NCBI GenBank assembly: GCA_021432635.1
Contig: MU270038.1
Location: 806,001-870,000, forward strand
Direction: 5' to 3'
From: Thozetella sp. PMI_491
Taxonomy: Eukaryota > Ascomycota > Sordariomycetes > Chaetosphaeriales > Chaetosphaeriaceae
Length of the DNA: 64,000 bases
How positions within the stretch are numbered: position 1 is the first letter of the stretch; each line of letters begins with the position of its first letter. Below, in pieces: positions 20,788 through 30,761 of this stretch. Under the pieces are notes generated by a model. That model ran no database searches, had not been told where the DNA came from, and saw only the letters and a list, made by a program, of their open reading frames with translations. A program made the position numbers and the translations under genes.

Positions 20788-22922
20788 TCATATCGAAATT
20801 CGTCCCGCGGTCGGGGTGGATGGGTTTCGCAGGTCTCGGGGAATGGGCTTCGGTCGGAGGTTGATGACCATCTCGAGCTCGCGCAGGAGGCCCTTGTTGG
20901 CCTCGACCCTTTCCCTGTTTGCCTCCCTATTCTCTCGATCCTGCTTCATCTTGGCGAGGCGTTCCTCTCGAGTCAGAAGGCTCCGGGGCCGCGCAGGTAG
21001 GGCCACTGCCTCAAACACCTCGGCTTCGTCCGAATCAGCCCTGGGGCTTCCGAAACTCGAGGATGGCGGCGACTCTCCAGTCAGAGCCTTGAAGGCCTCA
21101 GCGGCGCCTCCTTCTTCCACGGTCGTGAGGCCGCTTAGCGAGATCGTGGGCGAGAGGATGCTGCTGATGGACGACAGCCTCTTCTCGTTCCTATCGATGC
21201 CTGACGCCAGGGCAGCTCTGCCTTCCTCCCAGGCCTGTTGAAGGAGCTTGAGGTCCTGTCCGATAGATTCGTATTGAGCCATCAGATTGGGCCCGAGCTC
21301 CGACACGTCTTCGGCCTCGTTCAACGACCTATCGGACTCCTCCCGCAGAAGGGTGATCTTGGCCTGGAGTCCACGAATGCCGGTCGACAGCGAGTTCAGC
21401 TTTCGGAGCTGGGATCGCCATCTCTCCCGTCCCGGCGACAGAGGCTGCTTGGGCGTGGCAGCGGTGGGGAACATGTCCTCTTCACCGAGGATGGCGCGCA
21501 GCCTTTCGTAGCTAGTCTTCGTCACCTCGTTCAGCATCCGTAGGCCTTCCACCGCAGTTGACCACCTCTCCAAATCCTTGTGGTCGCCGCTGGCTTCGAG
21601 AGCAAGTAGAGCGCAAAGAAACATCTTGCGGATAGTGTGAAAACGCGAGGCGGCAATCTTCAACGCGCGGAGGGACTCAGCATCCTCAAAATTGCTCTCC
21701 GAGAAACCCTGCAGAGCATCGGAAATATCGAAGTCGCTGATATCGTAAATATCATAGTACTTCTCCAGGTCCAGCTGCTCCGAGTATCCCTTGACAATGG
21801 ACACAACGTGGCTGTATTTCTGGATGACCTCGACGAACCGGGACTTCAGAGCCTTCCTCAGTCGCCCACAACGACGCGTCTGGCTCCTGTCCTCCAGGCG
21901 CGAAATCGGGGGCAGCGGTGCGCTGCTAAGCTGGTTGTTAGCAACAGCTCGCCAATGAACCATCAGACTCGGGACGAACTGTTCACTTACATTCGGTAGC
22001 CGCGCGAGACTAGCTCCACTTCTTGAATCAGGGCTATCGCGGCGCTAGAAGCACTGTCCATGTCCTGGGTCCGGGACACAAACGTGGTGACCTCAGCCAG
22101 GGCTTGCTCCCGCAGGTAGCGCAGCCATTGTTGTCGGATGTACGCGTGGCCCACGAGGGCGGCAACAGCAGTAAAGACCACTGTGAACAAAACACGTTTC
22201 TTTGTAAGGTGTGCATAGCCCCCAGAATATACCCAGTTGATTATCCACGCGACCGTGATAGCGGCCACTGCGGAGGCTACCAAGCCCGAGCTTGTCGGGA
22301 TGCCCCCGTTGCCGGCCGGTGCGTCGGCGGCTTCGACGCGATCGTGTGGGTGTTGCGGGCCGAGAATGGAGTGGCCGCTCAGTAGCTGGGAGGCAACGAT
22401 AGTGTAGCGAAACTGCTCCAGGAATTTGGCGTTATCGGCGCGGTCTATTCTCGTTACGACAGCTTTCTGCGGCGGGCGAGCAAAGTGCATAGTCAGCAAG
22501 AGCGTCTAGCCAGGGAGGAGGACAGAGTAGCCGATGCCTTACCGAGTAGGATCTAAGGTGCCTCGCCCCGGGTATGTCGAGCCGGAGCGGGTGAGGCGTC
22601 TTCCCGCGGAAGCGCTTCTTCACCGTCGGGCGGCCTACCGGGGCGAACTGTGGACTGGACGGAGCAGACTCGTCGGCGGGAGCGTCAGGGTCGCTGCGGG
22701 ACTCGAGGCTTGCGGGCTCGGCCCAAGTCGCGTACTGGTCTTCGCCCTCATCTGTAGGGGACGGCGGAGTTAGAGAGAGCTGGACCGGACTGGGCATGTT
22801 TTCTCGAGTCGCCTCTGGCCGCGAACGGTCTGGCTCGCTAGACTGGGGAAGAGCGCGGGCAGGGGCGACGAACCCTTGAGATAGTCGGCGAGAGGACTCC
22901 GGTCGAAGATGACAGTCTCCAT
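20788..22922 (-). CDS. Vezatin/Inp2-like membrane protein (myosin-binding, peroxisome type)
   Basis: Four exons: complement(20788..21925, 21991..22466, 22543..22751, 22874..22922), 623 aa. The first exon encodes METVIFDRSPLADYLK, a start typical of fungal vezatin-like proteins. Intron 1 (122 bp) uses a weak GTTCGT donor but a strong CTAAC..CTACAG 3' end. Two hydrophobic segments (about 147-167 and 178-195) form a membrane hairpin. The region after it (about 240-440) is helical, with FDISDALQGFSES, LKIAASRFHTIRKMFLCALLALE and coiled-coil stretches. The tail has LTREERLAKMKQDRENREANR. The vezatin family includes yeast Inp2, which links peroxisomes to myosin V for inheritance; a role in organelle motility is inferred from that family. 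Confidence 0.72.
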
Positions 22923-23874
22923 CAAAGAAATTGCGCAGTGTCACGGCGGTGGCACTTCCAACCCATCGGCAGTTTGCTGGCCACCGGGGACAGGGAGAGA
23001 TATCTGTAGGAGCCAGGCGCAGAGGGCTGGTGCGAACGGAGCGAGACCGCTCGGTCTTGAGTTTGGCCAGAGAAGTGAAACCTGGAGAAAAGTGCTGCCG
23101 CCTGTGTGGTACCGTGCGTATCTGGCGAGGGGGAGAAGGTTGCGAGGGTCACGAGCCTCGGCGAGTTGAGGATCGAGATATGTGGTGGGGGGCAACGATT
23201 TGTCTCAATGACGCGGCACGTTACCGTGGGCGAATAGAGTCTTGGGGCAGGTGATTCACGGGGCGGGAGCGGGAGAGTTGCCTCAGAGAACTCGGGGAAG
23301 AAGATGCAGCCGCCTCGGGACGGAGGCTCGGGGTGAAAGGTGGCCTAGCCGGCCTAAAAAAAGAAAGATTATTACGCTCCCTTGGAAATAGCAAATGTTA
23401 CTTCTTCAACAATCGGCCCAGGAGGCTAGGTGTCATTACTCATCAGGTAAACAGCACGGAGGACCCTGTGGCCCGGGGGAAGGAAACGAACATGGGGTTT
23501 GTGAACGGGCTTCGGGGTACACCACAGTCGCGTGTGTGGAGTTCTCTAGACCCTTGCGGTGGGCGCTGCAATTTTAACCTAGCGAACGTCATTTAGGAAT
23601 TTCCATGCCCCAAACGGCCGAGGGGCAGGGGGTTCCATCCTGGCGCCCCAGTGGCCAATCACGATGTGCGGCTTGCTCCAGGATGGACCGGCCGCACGCT
23701 GACACCACAGCAGCTCGGCTAGCTTGTGACTGCTGGCAAGTTTCGCTAATCGTAGCTTCCTAACCAACGACCGACCTCCGCCGTCAACACCACATCGTCC
23801 GCCGACGAAACCGCCGCCGCCCCGCCCATCACCAGCCAACCTCGCCGCCTGGCCTTCGCGCCGACTAAGTCAAG
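22923..23874. other. Bidirectional promoter region (vezatin-like / EMC6)
   Basis: The flanking genes diverge from this stretch. Only short overlapping frames are present and no other gene is seen. Confidence 0.5.
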
Positions 23875-24344
23875 ATGCCGACCGAGAAGGAATTCCAGAT
23901 CGCGCCGATCGTGCAGGAGTCGGTGATGCACAACTCTAAGGTCCGTCTCGTCGGCTCTGCCTAGCTCACTCCATGCGGCCGAACGCTCGCAATCCTCCCC
24001 TCCACCCGCTGTTCCCCCCCGTAGCAACTAATTAACCAATACCCCCTTCCCAGGCCCTCTACAACCTTCAGTCCGTGACTGCTTCTCTCTTCGGCGTCAG
24101 CGCGGGCATCCTAGGCCTCGAGTCATACAATGGCTTCCTGTTCTATGTCGTCTTCACCATGCTTACCTCCGTCCTCTTCTACGCTCTCCACGTCGCACCG
24201 ACATCGATAGCCTCCGGAAAGGGAGCACTAGACACGAGCCGGTATTTCAGGGGGCCGTACGAGCTCTGGACGGGTGGTCTCTTCAATGGGCTGGCTGGTT
24301 TCATCCTAACCTGGACATTATTCTACGGCCTCGTGCGAGCCTGA
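23875..24344 (+). CDS. EMC6: ER membrane protein complex subunit 6 (EMC6)
   Basis: Two exons: 23875..23940 and 24054..24344, 118 aa; intron of 113 bp in phase 0 after VMHNSK, with a GTCCGT donor. The EMC inserts and stabilises multi-pass and tail-anchored proteins in the ER membrane. Conserved blocks are APIVQESVMHNSKALYNLQ (the soluble N-terminal part), TASLFGVSAGILGLESYNG, then membrane segments FLFYVVFTMLTSVLFYALH and LFNGLAGFILTWTLFYGLV. The loop GPYELWTGGL before the last membrane helix is the family signature. Length matches the usual 100-120 residues. Confidence 0.92.
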
Positions 24345-24641
24345 TGAGACCGAGAGCTGTGTTATCCAGTGCATCCGCTATCCTACATGGCGTCATGGCG
24401 TTCAAGGAGCAATGAATCGGGAGAGGGAGCGGGCTGTAGGGATTTGAATATGCATCCAGGAATCTGCACATACAAGGCGGGAGGCATGCGTGCCGTGATG
24501 CCAAAAATAAAGATATCATTGCTGACTATCATATGCTGCTCATCTCGTAATGCGAAACTCAACTAGTGCTGCTATAATGGAAAGGAAAAACTATTTCGCT
24601 GAAAAAGAAAAGTATGGGAAAGATGCAGATGCACGCTCAAC

Positions 24642-27275
24642 TCAGTCCACGATCTCTACGACTCTGCCAACAAAGCCTTCTAAACCCGATTTGTCCTTGC
24701 TTCCTCCCTCTAGAATTAGAATCTGCGACCCAAGCTCGATCCACTCCCGGGTTGTTAAAAGCTCTAACTGTACCTCGACTCCGCACGGCATCTCAAGACC
24801 CGGGGGCGCATCTTCCTCGTCAATCTGCTCGTTGAGATTGAACACGTCCACAATGTCCTCGGTAGCTGTCCCACTCCCACTGTCGCCCTCTGCTGTCATC
24901 TTGGCACGGGAAACATGCAGTACTCGAGCAGCAGCACGGACGCTTGCCACGTAGATATTAACCAGACTTCCGATGACGACTGAGCCAGCATCTGGGTGCT
25001 CGAACGTGGCAGTCAACCCACTCGCGGCTTGCAGCGAGAGACCCGTGTCCAGCATGTGCTGACTAGGCATTGCCAAAACCATGCCTTTGCGTATTCTCGG
25101 CATGGCCGGAGCCGCAGCCTCGAAGACACTATCCGTTTCGTTTTGCTTTGGGAGCTCAAAAACCACGCCAATGGAACCTACCTGGCCAGCCTTCAGGGTC
25201 TGGACCGGGAGCCTCAGGTTTCGAATGCTGACAATGCGAACAGTGTGCCACTCACCCTTAATAGCGGAGGCCGATATCGCGTTTTTAATGGCGATACGAG
25301 TGAGCTCTGCCGAGGAAGGGTGGGAGATGGACAGGCCGGACCCAGGCGACGGACGGTCCTCGGGGGTACCGCGTGCTTCGTCGTCCTCCGGTGGGAAGGG
25401 CCCGATCAGCACCCTGTCACCCACCGATAGGTCTCCGAAGCGCAGATATCCCGCTACGACAGTCCCTAAGTCAGTTTCTTGATCTGCATTGGTAGTCGCT
25501 AACGAGTACGAGGCAGCAAGACTGAATTTGTCCTCGATATGGAACAAACAAGCTGGCTGTTCAGGGTTCAGGGCGGCTCCGATAAGGTCATGAGAGGTTG
25601 GTTCGGGGGGCAATGGGAGTTGCTGCAGCAGCGCATGCAAGAGCCCAATACCGTCTCCCTTGACTGCGCTTGTCAGCACGATGGGAACCACCGAGTTCAA
25701 ACCCCCAGAACTCTCGACGTCGGCCAACGCCGATTTAACCGCATTATCGTCCGTAGTCGTGACTCCCCCGCAGCCTGGCGTCCCGTTTTGAGCCGGGCGG
25801 AGTATCTTGGGCAAACGACGTGTTTTCTTGATAGCCGTAAGAACTTTCCCGAGGATTCGTTGCAAGCTAGCCCGGCTGGCAAGATCCAGTTTGGTGATGA
25901 CAATGGCTAAGGGACTGTCCAGATGCAGGCACAAGTCCAGATGCGCACCGGCCAGATCCACACCCGCTCCGGCAGCACCTAGGATGTCCGCGGCGGAAGC
26001 CGTGGTTCCGACCCCTTGAGCCGACTCGGAGTCATCGGCGGCGAGACAGAGCAGCGTCCAGTGCGGCGCCCATCCGACGATTCCACGGAGGATCGTGCGG
26101 CGGTACCGCGGGTGCCCGGCTGAATCGACTAGGTAGACAAGCCGACCATCCTTAGTATAGTCGTGGATGTCAAGCCAAGACTCAATTCCATCGTGAGCAT
26201 AGTTCAGGATGTGCCCATCGTTGTAACCGATGAGTTCTTGCGCAACAGACGAAGTGACCCCAGACACCAGTTCATGGCGATGTTTGAGCAAGTTCAGACG
26301 ACTTTTCCCATGGCCGTTGTCGAGGGTCCCGGTCGACAGGGTCCCTAGCATTGTCGACTTCCCGGATGTTGTCGGACCCGTCAGGGTGATGCGCAATTGG
26401 TCCGACGTCAAGGGGCCGAGCTTGGGGTCCGGGAGGGCCCGTGTGGCATCTGCGGGCCGTGGTGATGCACGAGATCCCGGCCCCCAAGACTCCTGCGTTG
26501 CATCCCTCGTCAGGTCCGGGGTGACCAGAGCTTCAGCTACCCAGAGCTTCCCCTGCTGGGGCTCCCCGGCGGCTTGCTCGTCGGCACCGATCCATTCGCA
26601 TTCCCCCACGATGACCGTGCGAAGCACTTCCACGATGCAGCCCAGGCTGGCGGCCATGACCCGGAGGGTGGCGAGACTTTCGTCCATCTCGTCCTGGGTC
26701 AGGCCAACGAGGGTGCCGTCGTCGGCGACGCCGATCTCATACAAGGCTCCACGCGACGCCTCCAGCCCGGGAAGCAGCTTGCTAACGCGGAGCTGTCCAC
26801 CGAGAGCGGCGCCGACATCGGGAAGCTGCGGGATGACCAGGTCGAGAGTAGCAGACCCTGCGTGGTATGGGCAAGACTGCTGGAGCCTCCATAGGAGCTG
26901 CGTGGTGAGATGGGTCAGTCGGTCTTGCCGGGTCTGGTCCAGTGGAGTTGTAGACGGCATTGGCCGCGCCGGTTTGTCCGGCGAAGGCGACGGGCGGGAC
27001 TGAACCGAGCCTGAGACATGCTGAGCTGTGCTCATGTATTCGAACTTGCGCCTCGGGCGCAGGAGCAGGTGCAACTTGTACTCTGTCGGCCCATCTTGTG
27101 GCTCTGCCTCAAGCTTGGTCACGCCATAGTCGGACAGAGATCCAGGCTGGCCATCGTAGGAAGCGCCTAGTTTGGAAGGTCGCTCGATGGTAGGTATCCT
27201 GCCTGGGTCGGCCGGCCGAAGCCATGGAGAAGCTACACGCCGAGGCGGATCGGCGTCGAAGGTGAAGACCGACAT
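24642..27275 (-). CDS. GTPBP1/GTPBP2-like translational GTPase
   Basis: A single exon of 877 aa. GTP-binding protein 1-like factors are EF-Tu/eRF3-class GTPases linked in animals to ribosome rescue and mRNA surveillance. The G motifs are clear: G1 GPTTSGKST (300-308), G3 DSAGHPRYRRT (384-394, with the usual DTAGH Thr replaced by Ser), G4 TKLD (461-464). The family-specific N-terminal block (about 110-260) has YEIGVADDGTLVGLTQDEMDES-type sequence shared with GTPBP1. Beta-barrel domains II and III follow (about 600-877), with GYLRFGDLSVGDRVLIGP and RKGMVLAMP. Disordered inserts lie near 85-115 and 255-290. It shares its convergent 3' flank with EMC6. ATG choice: first in frame, with a good N-terminal block after it. 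Confidence 0.87.
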   Translation of the reverse strand: MSVFTFDADPPRRVASPWLRPADPGRIPTIERPSKLGASYDGQPGSLSDYGVTKLEAEPQDGPTEYKLHLLLRPRRKFEYMSTAQHVSGSVQSRPSPSPDKPARPMPSTTPLDQTRQDRLTHLTTQLLWRLQQSCPYHAGSATLDLVIPQLPDVGAALGGQLRVSKLLPGLEASRGALYEIGVADDGTLVGLTQDEMDESLATLRVMAASLGCIVEVLRTVIVGECEWIGADEQAAGEPQQGKLWVAEALVTPDLTRDATQESWGPGSRASPRPADATRALPDPKLGPLTSDQLRITLTGPTTSGKSTMLGTLSTGTLDNGHGKSRLNLLKHRHELVSGVTSSVAQELIGYNDGHILNYAHDGIESWLDIHDYTKDGRLVYLVDSAGHPRYRRTILRGIVGWAPHWTLLCLAADDSESAQGVGTTASAADILGAAGAGVDLAGAHLDLCLHLDSPLAIVITKLDLASRASLQRILGKVLTAIKKTRRLPKILRPAQNGTPGCGGVTTTDDNAVKSALADVESSGGLNSVVPIVLTSAVKGDGIGLLHALLQQLPLPPEPTSHDLIGAALNPEQPACLFHIEDKFSLAASYSLATTNADQETDLGTVVAGYLRFGDLSVGDRVLIGPFPPEDDEARGTPEDRPSPGSGLSISHPSSAELTRIAIKNAISASAIKGEWHTVRIVSIRNLRLPVQTLKAGQVGSIGVVFELPKQNETDSVFEAAAPAMPRIRKGMVLAMPSQHMLDTGLSLQAASGLTATFEHPDAGSVVIGSLVNIYVASVRAAARVLHVSRAKMTAEGDSGSGTATEDIVDVFNLNEQIDEEDAPPGLEMPCGVEVQLELLTTREWIELGSQILILEGGSKDKSGLEGFVGRVVEIVD

Positions 27276-27946
27276 GCCGATAGTGCGGCCGGTGGGCGGG
27301 TAGAAGAACGGCCCTGGGAAGCCGATATATCAAGTTAACAGCGTGTTTTAATCCGATTTAATATATGTATTGGACGACATATGAACAGTGCATGAGAGGT
27401 GTTGTGCCGGTGTATTCGTGTGATCATCTTGTTCCAAAGGGCCAAGGTTGCAGGTTATTGGAGGGGCGAGGATTTGGATCGCACTTGTAGAGTGCTGCTA
27501 TGAGGCTCTCAACAACTGGGGATCAGTTGGACGAAGTCATGGTGACTCGTAGAGTCCAGGTCGCAGGCTGTATGTAGGAAACAGTGCGAGCATGCAGGCG
27601 GAAAGTCGAGCAAAGCCAGCAAAGGTGCAACGGACAAAGAGTCACAACGATGCAGCCAATACCGGGGGCGTGGTCGGAACTGGACCGTGGATTGACCAAC
27701 TGCTAGGGCCGTCGAGTGAGATACCAAGGTACATTGTGAGCCCGCAAATTTAGCTCTGCCTTTCAGGTTCTTCTCTATTGCCCGTTCTCGCCGCCAGCTT
27801 CGATCCTCACTTTGTCTATCACAGCTGTCGCAATGCAGGCATTGAACGAAGTTAGGATAAATACTCGCAACTGTCATTGAACTACCCTGCCTGCCTTTGA
27901 CTCCTTCTTAGGATATCACGGTTGGCCGGGCTCGGTATCGTTCACC
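27276..27946. other. Upstream region of the GTPBP1-like gene
   Basis: No supported gene; it holds short frames only, on both strands. Confidence 0.4.
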
Positions 27947-28141
27947 ATGGCCGAACCACCAGAAGGTAAGCACTGCCAGGCGCCATCGCGGGAAAGTGCG
28001 CGTCAGCTGACCGAGCAAGTAGATAATGCCTCCTCCCAAACTCAACAAGGAAGGGATGCTAAGGCTACAAGAAAGAAAGCGTGGTGGCAGAAATGGAACC
28101 GCAGGCGGCCGGAGTGCTTACGCCTGTCATGGAAGCTCAAG
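27947..28141 (+). CDS. Candidate short spliced gene or leader exon pair upstream of SEC9
   Basis: Two exon-like blocks, 27947..27965 and 28023..28141, flank a textbook 57-bp intron: donor GTAAGC, branch CTGAC and acceptor AAGTAG. The ATG has a strong CACCATGG context. Spliced product: MAEPPEDNASSQTQQGRDA then a basic Trp-rich stretch ending LSWKLK at another good donor (GTGAGA at 28142). The next exon is not identified, so the model is partial. It may be a short protein gene or a spliced 5' leader of SEC9 (ATG 606 bp further on). The intron is also in frame when retained. Confidence 0.3.
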
Positions 28142-28746
28142 GTGAGAAGCCTAGATCTCACACACCCATGCATGGCGCCTGCCCCTCCACGCCAGGACCC
28201 CTCCTTCCGCCTTCGTTTCCCCCGCCGAGTGGATCGAGACAGGGCCGGGTTCAGCTGGCGCTGGTGGGCCAGCGCCACTCCAGCGCCCGCGCCGCCCGCA
28301 ACGGGAACCACGAGAGCGAAACATATTGCTTGGCGCTCTCGTAGACACTGGGGCTGAGCATCTGGACGCAGGCAGCCCAAGGAGGCGACAAAGCTGGCAG
28401 GATGGACAAGTGTCGTCGCCCAATGAGCCCAATGCTCGTAGTGCGCTGTGCCTGCCCCAGGTGCACCCATGGGCCTGGACGGTGCCCCCTGAGGGGAGAG
28501 TTTGGCCAAACAGCCGAGCGTTCGCCTTCATAAGCCCGGTCCGCATCCGCCATAAGGGTCCCGCCTTTCTCCAAACACACCCAAAACAGAGGAGGGTCCA
28601 TTCTGCCTCCCGTCTTGCCACTAAAGCAGGCCACACCTCCTTTCAGAACTGGCCTTCGACCCCCCTCTCCTTCTCTTCTCTCTCTTCCCAAGCGGCTCCT
28701 GTCGTTCGAATTGTCTAGTTCCTGTTACTGATCCCCAGTCGCTACA
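28142..28746. other. Region between the candidate leader exons and SEC9
   Basis: No recognisable coding sequence. The last about 130 bp are pyrimidine-rich, as expected for the SEC9 leader. Confidence 0.4.
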
Positions 28747-30145
28747 ATGAAGAAGTTTGGCTTCGGAAAGAAGAAGGATGAGGAGTCTCAGGGCAACCCC
28801 TACGCCCAGCAGCCCGCCGGCAATCCCTATGCTCAACAACCTGCCGACGACCCCTATGCCAATGCGCCGCCACGCGTGAGCCCTTACCAGCAAGCACGAA
28901 GCAACTTGCCCAGCGGTCCTCGCCCTGGCGGCCTCCCTGGCGGGCCTCGCGCTGGTGCCGGATATAACACGCCCCCGCCGCCATATGCAAGCAGCGGACC
29001 CCGACCAGACGGTGGCTATGCAAACGAGAAGGTTGGGGCGACCGGTGGCTATGGAGGCAACCGGTATGACAACAACGCAGCCTTCAATGCGAACCAGCGA
29101 ACAACTGCCCCGTCTCGCCAAGGCGGATACGGTGGGATGGGCGACACGGAGACCCAGCGAGACGATCTCTTCAGCGGTGCCCAGAGTCGCTATCAGCAAC
29201 AGCAGCAACAACCATCAAAGTTTGGCGGCGACGATCGATATGGATCTTCTGGCACATCTGCTACCGCTGGTGGAGACTATGGTGGCTACGGCGAGCAGCG
29301 CGAGCTGACCGAGGAAGAAAGAGAGGAGCAGGAGGTGGACGATGTCAAGAACCAGATCCGACAGACCAAGCAAGAATCGCTTGCTTCCACCCAGCGGTCC
29401 CTCGCTATGGCGGAGCAGACTGAATCAGTGGCTACTGGCATCTTGGCGAGGCTGGGTGCTCAAGGCGAGCGCCTTCACAACACCGAGAAGAACCTGGACA
29501 TCGCGTATGTTGACCCTCCTCCCTCTCCATCTGCGCAGCGCGAAGTGTGTAGTTTCGGGAAGTCACTTCTGCTGACACAATGGGGTGCAGTGCCACTCAT
29601 AACCGCATAGCAGAGGAAAGGGCGAAGGAGCTCAAGACCCTGAATCGTAGCATGTTTGCTGTCCATGTCAGCAACCCCTTCACCAAGAAAACTCGAGCCG
29701 CCGAGCGTGAGGGACAGATTCTAGCCCAGCATCAAGCTGATCGGGAGACCCGCGAAGCAACAAGGCGAGATGCCTACAAGTCGCAACAGAGAATGGAAGA
29801 AACCTTCAAGAACCTCCACGTTTCTCAGGGCGGAGGGTTAGGACGTGCTAGCGCTGCGGAGCGGTCGAAATACCAATTCGAGGAGGATGACAGCGCCGAT
29901 GAACATATCGATGAGAACCTTGAGAAAATCTCGCAGAAGGTTGGCATCTTGAAGCGGGCCGGCGTTGCCATCGGAGAAGAAGTGGACAGGCAGAATGTCC
30001 TCATCGACAGAATCGACCATAAGGTCAGCATACCTTTCGCCCCCTTGACCTTTTACGCGCTAACCACTAGCCAACGTAGACCGCCAAAAACATTGACCAC
30101 GTCCAATCGAACACTAGTTATTTGGGCAATAACTTCAGGGGTTAG
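28747..30145 (+). CDS. sec9: Plasma-membrane t-SNARE SEC9 (SNAP-25 family)
   Basis: Three exons: 28747..29504, 29591..30023 and 30080..30145, 418 aa. SEC9 supplies the Qb and Qc SNARE helices that pair with Sso-type syntaxins and Snc-type synaptobrevin for exocytic fusion. It is essential in fungi. The N-terminal 190 residues are Gly/Pro/Tyr/Gln-rich and disordered, with NPYAQQP repeats and a YQQQQQQP run. The Qb SNARE motif spans about 198-253 (zero-layer Gln in RLGAQGERLH) and continues past the first splice as ATHNRIAEERAKEL. The Qc motif spans about 355-412 (zero-layer Gln in EEVDRQNVLIDRID). No transmembrane helix or palmitoylation Cys cluster is present, as usual for fungal Sec9. The last exon, 66 bp, ends NTSYLGNNFRG. 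A plp-1-type NLR gene lies 3.9 kb downstream (see findings). Confidence 0.93.
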
Positions 30146-30761
30146 AGGGAGAGGTGGACATGGATGTTCATACGAGGTCTCTTCGCATCCTAAGAGAGGG
30201 GGTAGTGCGTTGTCTTCTATCCTGTTTCTTTGGAATAGTCTAGTTACTGGTCAACGTAGTCCTGTAATAAGCTTGGGTCATGCTCCCTGAACCTCACCTC
30301 CATCGACTTCGATATCTATGTAAATCCATGCATATAGACACCTCCAGCGGGGCACTTTGGATTGGAACCAGCTTCGGTTTATACGATGAATATCAGTGCT
30401 AAGACAGTGCGAATGCGAGGGCCTTGTAAGGCTGCAAGAATAAGACTTGGTGTGATAGTACAGTACTTCGGCCTAGCAAGGCAGTTGAATAACGATTTCC
30501 AATACAAGAGCAGCTTAAATATTTCAGCCTACATACACTTATTAGTCTATAAACTTCTTAGGCCAGCGATGAGTGCTCCTGCCTATCTCAGGTATTTACC
30601 CCCTGACCATTAGGGGGTGGGAAATACCCATAAACTGCTGATACACCACTACTTGCCCCACCCTATGATAGGCTTCCTCATCCACAATTTTTTTTTCCCC
30701 AACCACACGTAGTTATCAAGTCTCACAACTCAACACCACGCCACCCTGGCAGTCTTCCGAG
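30146..30761. other. AT-rich intergenic stretch between SEC9 and the helicase gene
   Basis: No gene is seen. AT-rich sequence fits SEC9 3' UTR and the helicase promoter; a TTTTTTTTCCCC pyrimidine tract lies near 30690. Confidence 0.5.
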
